DNA from: Scytalidium lignicola
Lineage: Eukaryota > Ascomycota > Leotiomycetes
Direction: 5' to 3'
DNA: 64,000 nt
Assembly (NCBI GenBank): GCA_002812745.2
Contig: NCSJ02000130.1
Span: forward strand, 50,000 to 113,999
Positions 24,201 through 35,452 of this stretch are shown here, piece after piece. Each line of letters opens with the position of its first letter. Position 1 is the stretch's first letter. A model generated the notes under the pieces. It was not told the origin of the DNA, did no database searches, and was given only the letters and a program-made list of their open reading frames with translations. Position numbers and translations under genes: made by a program.

Positions 24201-26159
24201 GGATAGGGTAGTCTGGCTATATTGATGGCGAGTATCTTCCGTTACGATGTTCTCAAGTGTAGCTCTGGTAGTACCGGTGTGATAATCGCTGGGAACAGTA
24301 GCAATAGCATCAGGTTGGATCAAATTCACTTGGACTTGTTCAAGTGAATTTGGCTGCTCTTGTTTAGTGTTGTTATTTTTACCGATTTCATAGCGAGCCG
24401 TTGAAGCTTTCTGGGATTGGAGTTGAGTAGTATCCATTCCACTAGACCGTTCCTTGTTCTTCCTCTTTGTACTCGATTTGCCCATTTTATCAGCGTCCTG
24501 CTCCTTAGCGGAAATTGGGGTTCTAGTGACCTGTTGGCTGCCAGCAGATCCATTATTTTTGCCGACATCTTCACTATCACTGGAGATTTCAATATCGAAT
24601 TCCAAGATCTCCCCTTCTGGCAAGCATCTCAGCATATCGATGATGGTGTCAATTTGGCGAAATTCTGATAAACGTGCTGCATTTCCTTGAATGATTGCAC
24701 GCTTTTGTTCTCTTTCTGCTATATCTAAGATCTTTGTGGAAGTGAGATACTCACGACCTCTCGAGACTGTGAGGCCATGATATTTTTCACGTTTCTTGAT
24801 ACACTCTTCCAACTTGTTAGCTCGAGCAGTGTCAGTAACAAATTTTATGAATAGCGGATCGTAGAAAGCATCTTGAAGTGCCTTTAGTGATTCATTTTCA
24901 TATGTTATGATGTGATTTGGAATATGGTCAGCAGTACTGGACGTTTCTCGATTCACAAGGGAATCATCTTCAGTATAATATATGGTCTCCCCATTGAAGA
25001 ACGCTGTTGCAATTCTCTGGAAGTCTGCAGCGACAGGAGATTCTTGGAGCCGTGGCAATATGATTTCTTTATATTAAGTTACCAATTAATTAAGCATAGA
25101 GTTCATGAAGTCATACCTTTTATTTGTAGGAATGCAGTGTGTTCTATTTCCCAATCGGACTGAACGAACCTCTCACATAGTTTGGATGGTCCATGTAGCT
25201 TGTACCGACATATCATAGGTCCGTCTTCAGGAAGGAGACGACATGCGCGTGAAAAGAGGCGGGCATCAAACGCCTTCTATCCGTTAGGAATAATCTAGAT
25301 ATAACAGAGAATTGAACGTACCACATTGGCCACTGTAGCCCTATCAACCATTTTCCTAGAATGATTCTTTGATAACTCGGGCAAATGTGCTGTTTCTAGT
25401 CCTAGGGAACATGGACACCAGTCCGCAAAAAGTTCACCTCTTTGTCCTGATTTAAATAAATCAAGTGTGAAGATTTGCTTGCGCAACTGGTAAGGGTGTG
25501 CTTTCTCGGCAGCACGTTGGCTTAGAATTATATCACTTGCTACATCGTCGACAACTCCTTGGGGAGCACTAACAAAGAATAATGTGCCATGAACAACTGA
25601 ACCTTCTGGCCACTGGAATGCTATCACAATACCATCTGGTTTGTAATTGTGACGGAATCTATAACATAATTAACATTAGGAAAGATCACGATGACATGAA
25701 ATAAAAGCCTCCTTAAGCAGGATTGCTAATCAGACTCTTCGATCGAGCTATGCATCAGCAAACAAACCTACATTCTTTGTTGGAGACTCTTGTTAAGGTG
25801 CTGTAGGAGTCCAAGAGTGTCCAGGGTCTCTATATGAATATCTTTTTGGTCATACTTCAACAATAATGCCGTCCAAGGCGTGTTAATCAGCATTCTTGTT
25901 GTATCTTTTTGAGTGAGAGCGGCCATTTCTGGACAGATAACCTTGTCTCGCGATTGAGCAGCAGTCTGTAATTCCAATTAGATACCGCACTAGCTTGCAA
26001 CTTTAGGATCATGAGAAGTTTCACAACATCTAAAATACACAAGTATGAGATCTATGATAGACATGTCATGCTACATCAGACCCAATCATCATGGCCAAAA
26101 TGGTTATTGCTGCCTCAAGATCATGTAAAGAGAACCGAAGAAATATAGCTCACCTCCAT
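21294..26159 (-). CDS. Unrecognised ~1426-aa protein with two CxxC-x6-CxxC motifs
   Basis: I do not recognise this protein. Eight exons join with matching phases: 26159-26154 (ATG GAG only, tentative), 25965-25772, 25658-25322, 25276-25117, 25066-23886, 23799-23344, 23292-23092 and 23039-21294. If the tiny first exon is wrong, the next in-frame ATG is at 25926 (1411 aa). Residues 1-400 look globular (for example TPWTALLLKYDQKDIHIETL, KPDGIVIAFQWPEGS, LFADWCPCSLGLE). The middle is Ser/Thr/Asn/Gln-rich and charged, with DEFPALPSTLS near residue 865. Around residues 1249-1310 are two cysteine motifs of identical spacing, CLRCGTQEYSCVYC and CFVCRNYINGCANC, likely zinc-binding. The C-terminus is Gly/Asn-rich. 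No homopolymer break or internal stop is present, so the gene appears intact. A nucleic-acid or protein-binding role is inference only. Confidence 0.75.
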
Positions 26160-27590
26160 GCTGAATTGTAACTCAGCTATGATTTACAGCTTGATTATTG
26201 AAACAGATACAGGGTGCATGGGAGTCAGAAGACGCGCTGAATCTTTTCACTTTTAAAGTGGCCCAGTAGTGAGAAGTTTTGAACATCGATTTAGCTACTT
26301 ATGATTTTTTTAAAGGAAAAGAAGAGGTGGTTTCTTCTAACCGATATACACACCAAGTCACTTTTACCCACAGTCACTGAAGAAACTCTCCTGAATAACT
26401 CAACAGAGAATGAAAGAACTTTTGCATGCAAACTTATTCATCATGGTCTGCTATCTACTGGCATCATGAACCAACTATTCATATTCAGCTTTCTGAGTGA
26501 CCTCAGCTCTTATGTCATCAAGTCTAATAGGCTTCACGTGCAACTTTATATTAAAGTAAACGTTTTATAATAAAGATCGATTAAACCATCAGAGTAAATG
26601 ACCGATTATCTTACTAATAATCCAAAAGGTTAGGAAATTTTCGAAGAAATTGCTTACCGTACATCAACTATTCAATACACAGCTTCAAGGGTATGATAAG
26701 ATTCGGATTATGTGATAGCCATAAATCTTTTTGTGCAATTCTATGTTTAGCTGGTTCCAGCGTTGAAACATGTTGCTAAAGAGATGAATCTGAAGAGCAG
26801 CACCACCAGGCTAATAGTTGTTCCTAAACTTTTAGGTAACAACACTTTCGAGGAAGTGCATCTGTTCCAATGTAATGGGGATGGTCAGGATGTTCCAATC
26901 CCCGAGGTGCAAACCTGAGATAGTTTGTTCATGGTTTTAAAAAGGTCACGATAGGATAAAGCCAGCGGATTACCTTTGAATTGCCATATTACTTGGCTTA
27001 AAATAGTTGACAAATCGATTTTGTGCTTTAACTTGTAGCAGATCATAGGGTAGGTTTGGGTCGGGCATTAGGCTAATTTGAATACACGCCAGGGTCTTAT
27101 AGGATACATACGCAATCCAACAAAGATAGGCTGGCAACCGGATAATAGATTCGATGATATATATATAGAGATACCAGAGGATATAATGGCTAAACTCTGT
27201 TGGACTGAAGCAATGGAAGCTCTAATCTAGATGAGATGTCGTCGCTTGTAAGTTTTTTAAATAAGCTTGGTCCAGCTGCAAGGAGATGGAGATCTCGGTG
27301 GCTTTTCCGGTTGGCTGGGACTCTTTCACGTGAGAGGCTGGTTCCCGATTTAGTCTAGCGCTTTTGAATCTGAAGCTTGTCGCAAAGTGAAATTGTTCCA
27401 CTACAAGAAATTCAACCTAAACAAAACACGTCCATAAAAGTAACACGACAAATCGCTTGGACTTGATTAGAACAGCTGGTGTGCTTAGTTCTTGCAATTA
27501 ATTAACCCTACTATTATTTTTAGGATCCACGGGAATTCCTTAGACAGCTAGGTTCTCCCTCAGTCCGAGGAGAGTGGAAAAGTTGCCGAT
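26160..27590. other. Intergenic region between divergent genes
   Basis: 1.4 kb, AT-rich, serving as the 5' flanks of the unrecognised gene (-) and the KH protein gene (+). One 89-codon ORF (26301-26570, +) shows no domain. I see no repeats. Confidence 0.45.
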
Positions 27591-29398
27591 ATGGCTGATC
27601 AACCCAGTATTACATCAATACTAGCTGCGCTAGGTAAGCTACACTGCGTTACACGTAATTTATTGTTAAACTTCATCTCAAACTAACTATCTAATAGCTT
27701 CACAGCGGCCAGGTACAACACCAACTCAAAGTCAGCCGCCGCCATATCAACCTCTCCCTCAACAGCAATCCCAGAACTCTTATTCGGCGGTTGGATATCC
27801 ACTACCACAGCCATCAAGCTCCGGCAGTGTCGACCTTAGCAGCATCAAACCTATAAATTCTGGAACAGTAAGCATTGCTGATGCAATTGCGAAAGCTAAG
27901 GCAATCGCGGCTGAAAAAGGCGTATCCTATGATCGACCTTCATATGGTGCTGTGGAATCCCGAATGGCTAGTGGAAGGCCTTATCGAAGCTCGAGATCTA
28001 GATCTAGATCTCCGCAACCAGTTCGTCGAGATACTTTCCGTGATAATTTTAATCCTTATCGAGACGAGAGAAGAGGTGCCGATCGAGATTATCGCGAGCG
28101 TTCGTTCTCTCCGGGAGGGCAACCTAGAACAGGACACGACTCATTTTCACCTACTCATGCTGGTAGTGCGTATCCGATCCGAGATCGTTCACCAGTGCGT
28201 GGCGGAGATGACACTGTTGAGACGATATCCATCGAGTCAAACCTTGTAGGGTTGATAATAGGTAGACAAGGAGAGAATCTTCGACGTGTCGAGGCAGAAA
28301 CTGGCTGTAAGGTTCAATTTATCACAGGCCCTGATGATAGTGGCCCCTACAGGCAATGCAAAATTACTGGGCCTCGAGCACGACGAAACGAAGCAAAGGC
28401 TGAGATAAACCGTATAATCGATGAAAGTGGCATGGGTGGTGGTGCCCGTGCTGGAGCAGATCGAACGACTCGGGATGGCGCTGCTGGAATTCGTGCCTCT
28501 TCACATCAGCCTGCGTTGAGGGATGGAGAGGATACTATGCAGATCATGGTACCCGACAGAACAGTAGGCCTGATCATTGGCCGTGGTGGTGAGACTATTA
28601 GAGATCTACAGGAACGAAGTGGCTGTCACGTGAACATTGTTGGAGAACAGAAAAGTGTGAACGGCCTTCGACCTGTCAATTTGATCGGTACAAGAGAAGC
28701 TGCGGCACATGCAAAGGACCTGATTATGGAAATTGTCGAAAGTGATAGTAAGAATGCAGCAAATAAAGATCGCGTTCCTCAACGAGATCAGGTCCGTGAT
28801 GCAGGTGCAGGCGGTGAGAAAATCAATGACTCAATATTCGTTCCTTCTGACGCTGTCGGAATGATAATTGGAAAGGGTGGAGAGACCATTAAGGATATGC
28901 AAAGTACTACTGGTTGCAAGATTAATGTCTCTCCATCTTCAGGGCCAGGAGAGGTTGAGCGAGAGATCGGCTTGGTTGGATCAAGAGATGCAATCGCAGC
29001 CGCTAAACGTGCTATCGGAGATAAAGTGGAGGCAGTTGTAAGTTCATATTTGATCCCTTTTTCTCGCCAGACTAACCTCCTGTAGCAGGCGAAGAATGGC
29101 GGTGGCCGTAATCGCTCCTCTCAGAATGAGTATAGTGATCGTAATTACTCCCAACCGTCTTCATATAGTCAGCCTCAAGGTTCTCAATCACAACAAGGTG
29201 CTCCTGCTCCTGCCGGCGCAGAGGACCCATATGCGATCTGTAAGTCTTACTCATCTATTATTATAGAACAAGAGCTAATCATCCTTAGATGGTGGGTACC
29301 AAAATTATGTAGCACTTTGGTATCAAGCCATGGCTCAACAACAAAATACTGGCCAACAGCAACAATCTGATGCATCGAAGCCACCTGGAACATCATAA
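27591..29398 (+). CDS. Three-KH-domain RNA-binding protein (FUBP/KSRP-like)
   Basis: Binds single-stranded RNA or DNA through three KH domains; architecture resembles far-upstream-element-binding/KSRP proteins. Exons 27591-27633, 27698-29037, 29086-29239 and 29289-29398 give 548 aa. An N-terminal Gln/Pro-rich region and an SR/RG-rich stretch (SSRSRSRSPQP) precede KH1 (GLIIGRQGENLRRVE), KH2 (GLIIGRGGETIRDLQ) and KH3 (GMIIGKGGETIKDMQ), each with an intact GxxG loop. The C-terminus has YGGYQNYVALWYQAMAQQ, like the Tyr-rich motif at the end of FUBP proteins. Exon 4's predecessor has a tandem TAG/CAG acceptor at 29083-29088, so one Gln may be included or skipped. Confidence 0.9.
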
Positions 29399-30490
29399 AA
29401 TCGCCCCCAAAACCCCACCTGCGGATATCACACAATATTCTTGACTGCGTGATTCGATGACTTGCACGTACCCGGATTGCCTCTACTGAGACCATGATTT
29501 CGACTAAAGCATCTCTATGACATGACTTCTGTGCACATCTTTAACGCCTCCCAAGTGTGCTGGTCTCCAATTTCGTTCTACGCCTAAATGCTGCCGCTTT
29601 CGCATTCTGGATCTCTAACCATACGATGCGCTAACCAGGGTTTGACATACTCATTGCACTCAATTGGATGTTGAATTGCTCCGTCGTACATCGTGCACTC
29701 ATACCATGTGGCCTGCCATACTCTTATGTTCAGCATAATCAGTTAACATGCCTGACTGCTTTGATTCCTAAGCTTCTTTCGGCGTGTATATTTTCACCTA
29801 CTTGCTCATAGCCGGAATTTGAATGGAAACATCGGGTATGTTTGTGCATGATCTTTGAATGCTTTATTGGACCCCCCCGAGACTCCAAGTTTCGACTTCT
29901 ACTCCTGGCTCTGATGCACAAGTGCTTGACTGAAGTGCATCTAATCCCGCTTGAAATAGACTACTCTACGCATGATGCTAAGGTGGTAATACTGAAACAT
30001 GGATTTCGAATAGGTCAAGTCCAAAAATTTCTGTGTAAGATAACAAAAGAGTTGCTCATAGATGAGTCGACTTAGTACACCTATAATCAATTAATGCTCA
30101 GGTTATTGTTCTATGTGATAAAAATGTTTCGGGTATAGAATGAAAGCAGCAGAGGGTTTTAGTAACTGGTAGATATCATTATAGGAAAGTGGCTCTTTTT
30201 AGAATTGATTTTCCGATCACTGTAGAGATATTACGAGATCCTAAGTTTAGCCTTCGCGTGCGTCTGATCTAAACCTTAGCCATAACCCATTTATTACTGC
30301 CTTAGGCATAAAATATTTTGCTTTTGACGGGTTTCCAAGGTTCGCGTTCAAGGTTTCGACATTCGCATATGTTCTCTCAACTGGCGCTATTTTGACAGAT
30401 TCCCAAACTTTTTCCAATTTTAAAGGTGAACATTGCCTTGTTTTCCCGCTGATCAACCTTGTCCCATTTTAAATCCTATTACTTGCCTCC
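29399..30490. other. Intergenic region
   Basis: 1.1 kb of 3' flank of the KH gene and promoter of RVB1. Short ORFs on both strands lack domains and context. Nothing else seen. Confidence 0.45.
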
Positions 30491-31990
<1,500 letters not shown>

Positions 31991-32859
31991 GATATCTGGG
32001 GATTTTCCACAGCACTGCCCCGATCTGCGACACATCAAGTGAAGGATTGATTGAATAGTCGCAAAAACCTGCCTGCGTTAGCAAGACCTTTTTTGGGTGT
32101 TTATGGATTCTAGATGGGTGGTAAAGCAGGAAGCGGCTTTGGGAATTAATATGAGATTATGAGATCAATATTTTCCGTTTGTTCCTTCACGCGTCCGTCG
32201 GGCAATTTTGGGTTTCGGGCGTTCGAGGTTCGTTTGTCACAACAAAAGTAGTGCCTGCCCTGGTTTGCTGATGTTAAGTGCACATCATGTACAAAATGTG
32301 CTCTTTCAAAATGTATGACTATTTTAGACTCAAACATGGCCATATCTGTTTGCGTGCCTTGTACTGGTCCTCTTCCTCACCAACGCATTTGCCGACTGCT
32401 CTTTTTTTCTTTGTACGCGCCTTTTGTCGTGCTGATATTATCGCGTGGTGATTTGCAACCCGCTGTGACGGTACCGCGCTAGGTTGAATGTGATCAAACC
32501 AACAAGAAGAGGGCGCGACAACTTGAAGAGGATCCAGAGACAAGAACAAAGAGAATGCCCGCAAGGATCCAATATAAACGGCCTCCCGAGACAACAAGGA
32601 ATTGGCTACCGGTCTGCAATAATGGAGCCGGCTACTACCTCACGTCGTCAATGGACCTGTCATTGTCTTCGTATTTCATCAATGGGTCCAGGCTCGTGCA
32701 GGACAAAGAAACCAAAGAAGCCTATCAATAGCACCATGCTATTCAGTGATTTCATCTTTCATCCTCTTATTATTTTGCTTACTTAGATGTCTTCCCCCCG
32801 TCACTTATAATCCAAGCCATTCTTTCCCAGTATCGTTGGAAATAATTCGATCAGTCACT
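31991..32859. other. Intergenic region; promoter of the HMG gene
   Basis: 0.87 kb between tandem genes. Pyrimidine-rich sequence near 32740-32830 precedes the HMG gene start. ORFs at 32319-32597 (-) and 32484-32786 (+) overlap each other and have no domain. Confidence 0.45.
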
Positions 32860-35169
32860 ATGGCAGTGTGTAGTACTGCAGATTTAGGGAAGTCTCATAT
32901 GGATACTCCTGGCTCTCCTGTGAGTACTTCCACGGATTATAGTGGCAGTGGTAGCATCACCACGACCACTGCCACGCAAGCGCATTCAGAGAGGCATTCG
33001 GCCCCAGTTACACCTTCCTCTCCACCCATCCGTTTTACAAGAAAGAGAGCGGCCTCACAGGTGGAGAACTCTGACAACCTTCAGTCAGGTAGCAGGTGCC
33101 TGAACAATGCTAGTGCAGCCGCCAATTCAGGTGTGGAGGTTTTGTCAACAGCAGATCCAACAAAAGGACAAGTCTGCCTTTGTCAACCCGAGCCCAAGGT
33201 CCCAAGACCTCGAAATGGTATGTTACTCTTGTATTTTCTTCTTCTTCTTCTTCTTCAAAGACATTGCTATAACCTTGCAGTCCTAGCGCTGCCTGATTAC
33301 CTTGATTCTTTGTTGTCTATCTGCTCATAGAATAGTTCCTTTGTTAATACACGACCTCATAACTGACTCATCTTCGTAGCATTTATTTTATACCGCCAAC
33401 ATTATCAAGCCCAGGTTGTTGCTCAAAATCCCGGACTTGCAAATCCCGAGATTTCCAAGATCATAGGTGAACAGTGGAGAGCCCAACCACGGGAGGTTAG
33501 GGAAACCTGGGGCAGATTAGCTGAGGTAAATGCTTACCTTTAGAGGTCAAAGTCCATACTAATAGCTTGGAAATAGGAAGAAAAGCAGCGCCATCAACGC
33601 CAGTATCCAGGCTATAAATACCAACCTCGGCGAGCTGGGAAGGTGAATGCTACACAACTAGCAGCATCCTCTTCAAGTGACGATCCTACCCGTTGCCCAA
33701 AGTGTAACGGCCGGTACATATCTACAACGCCAACAACACCTTTGACTACTGCCACCCTAGCTGCTTCAACAAACCAGTCTTCACGAAGTGATCGGATACT
33801 TCCCACATTCATGTCTTCGAATTCTTCACGTCGCAATAGTGAGAGCGACCGAGCTCAGCTCTCCTCTCAAATTCCAAATTCAAGACTTGAAGCTCCACGA
33901 GCGTTGCCATATCATCCTTATCGAAGGCCGCCATATCCACAGCCTCTACATACTCATCGCGAGAGGCCTGGCGATGTGTATCCTGCAAGTCCCTCACCCG
34001 AGCTGAAGCGTCGTCGGTATAACAATGAAGCACATCGTTTATATCTTCCTCCTACTCCGATGTCGTTCTCACCCTCTTCCAACCCCCGCCGTGGCAGCCA
34101 ACAAGTGCCAGTGCAGGGATACGCACATCCGCTTCCTAGTCCTGCAACAATAGCTCGTGCGACCCCAATGGGTCCGCCTCCGCAGCAGTCTCCTTTACAC
34201 CCTCCACGACCAACTCCTCGAGCGGCAAGTTTCGATGAATCTTTACGACTACCTCCATTACAAGGTCAGGGATCAAAACTTCATCTCAATACATCTCGCT
34301 GGTCAGAAAATGGATCTGATTGTGATGAGAGGCGCATCAAAAGCGTGGAGGCTATGATCATGACAATCCCATATATTAACAAGATCAAACTTCTGAGCAA
34401 AATATCACCCCCACTAGCGGCACCAAGTCCATCTAGCCCTATTCATGAAATTCGCGGTGCAGTCATTGCTGTTGAGGGATCTGATAATTCTCTGATCCAT
34501 CAAGTTGGAGATTTCATTGAAGAGCACATGAGCAAAGACCCATATTTTACAATTAAGACCTGGACGGATGGCTTATCAACGCAGCCTACATCGACAAACA
34601 AGATGGTGTCTGATTCTGGGAAGAATGGAATGGAACTAATTGGTGCACACGCAGTTGTACAGCCAAACAAGGAAGACGACCCGTTTTTGGGCTTTTTATC
34701 TGCCATTTCAAGATGGCATAACTGGTCCCAGGAAATTATCGAGTATATCACAACGAATCCAAAGCAGTTGGGCACAGAATCAGGTTCGGTATCTCCTCGT
34801 TCAACTCTCAGCCAACAAGACAAGATTCTTCCGGTGGCTCTTCTTCCTACCGGATACGCTCTATGCACCTCAGATAATTGGGCCTTGCGTATACCTATTA
34901 ACGACTCTTACTCACCAGTCGATCATTGGCAATGGATGGCAACTCTGTGGCGTGGTATTGTTGGACCAGATCTGACCATCTTTGTTACATCTACCAAAGA
35001 GAAAGATGATATTGAGAAAGCGGGTTCCGTGGAGATTAGGAGTGACTGTGCCGCAATTATCGTAAGGGTTGCTGAGGGGGCTGGCATCGATGAGAAGACA
35101 TCTAGAAGGTTAGGATTTGAAGTTTTGGAATTTGTCAGGGGATTGGAAAGTGGTGTTGGGAATAATTAG
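32860..35169 (+). CDS. HMG-box transcription factor, fmf-1/Ste11-like
   Basis: Sequence-specific regulator of the MATA_HMG class; related proteins (S. pombe Ste11, Neurospora FMF-1, Podospora PaHMG5) control mating-type and sexual-development genes. Exons 32860-33217, 33380-33525 and 33577-35169 give 698 aa. The HMG box spans about residues 116-185, interrupted by both introns: PRPRN-AFILYRQHYQAQVV, then NPEISKIIGEQWRAQP, then EEKQRHQRQYPGYKYQPRR. After it comes a CPKCNGRY knuckle-like motif and a Ser/Pro-rich stretch, then a conserved-looking C-terminal region (KSVEAMIMTIPYINKIKLLSKISPP onward). Intron 1 contains a run of CTT repeats. The assignment to the fmf-1/Ste11 branch is from the box plus long C-terminus and is moderately sure; a downstream ATG at 32899 is an alternative start. 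Confidence 0.85.
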
Positions 35170-35452
35170 GGTGGATTAACTAGCACATGCTGGGGAATGA
35201 GTTCAGAAGATATTCGTGGGTAAAGTAGGTCCGGCGTTACTTTCTCACATTCTTCTTGCAAAATGATATATAATCTCATATGTATTGTTACAGCTCTATT
35301 TTTACTAGATTTATTTAGATATGCCATTTTAATGTTACACTGGACATTGAGCTACAAATACAGATTAATTTATGACACATCACGGCCAGGATTCAAATCA
35401 TTGGTCTACTTATACAATTCCCAAGGCCGGTTCTAAACAGTTTTCAATGCGC

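Noticed and set aside
32189..32194. A second ACGCGT downstream of RVB1
   Set aside because: About 0.7 kb from the HMG gene start and just past the RVB1 stop; no reason to link it to either gene.
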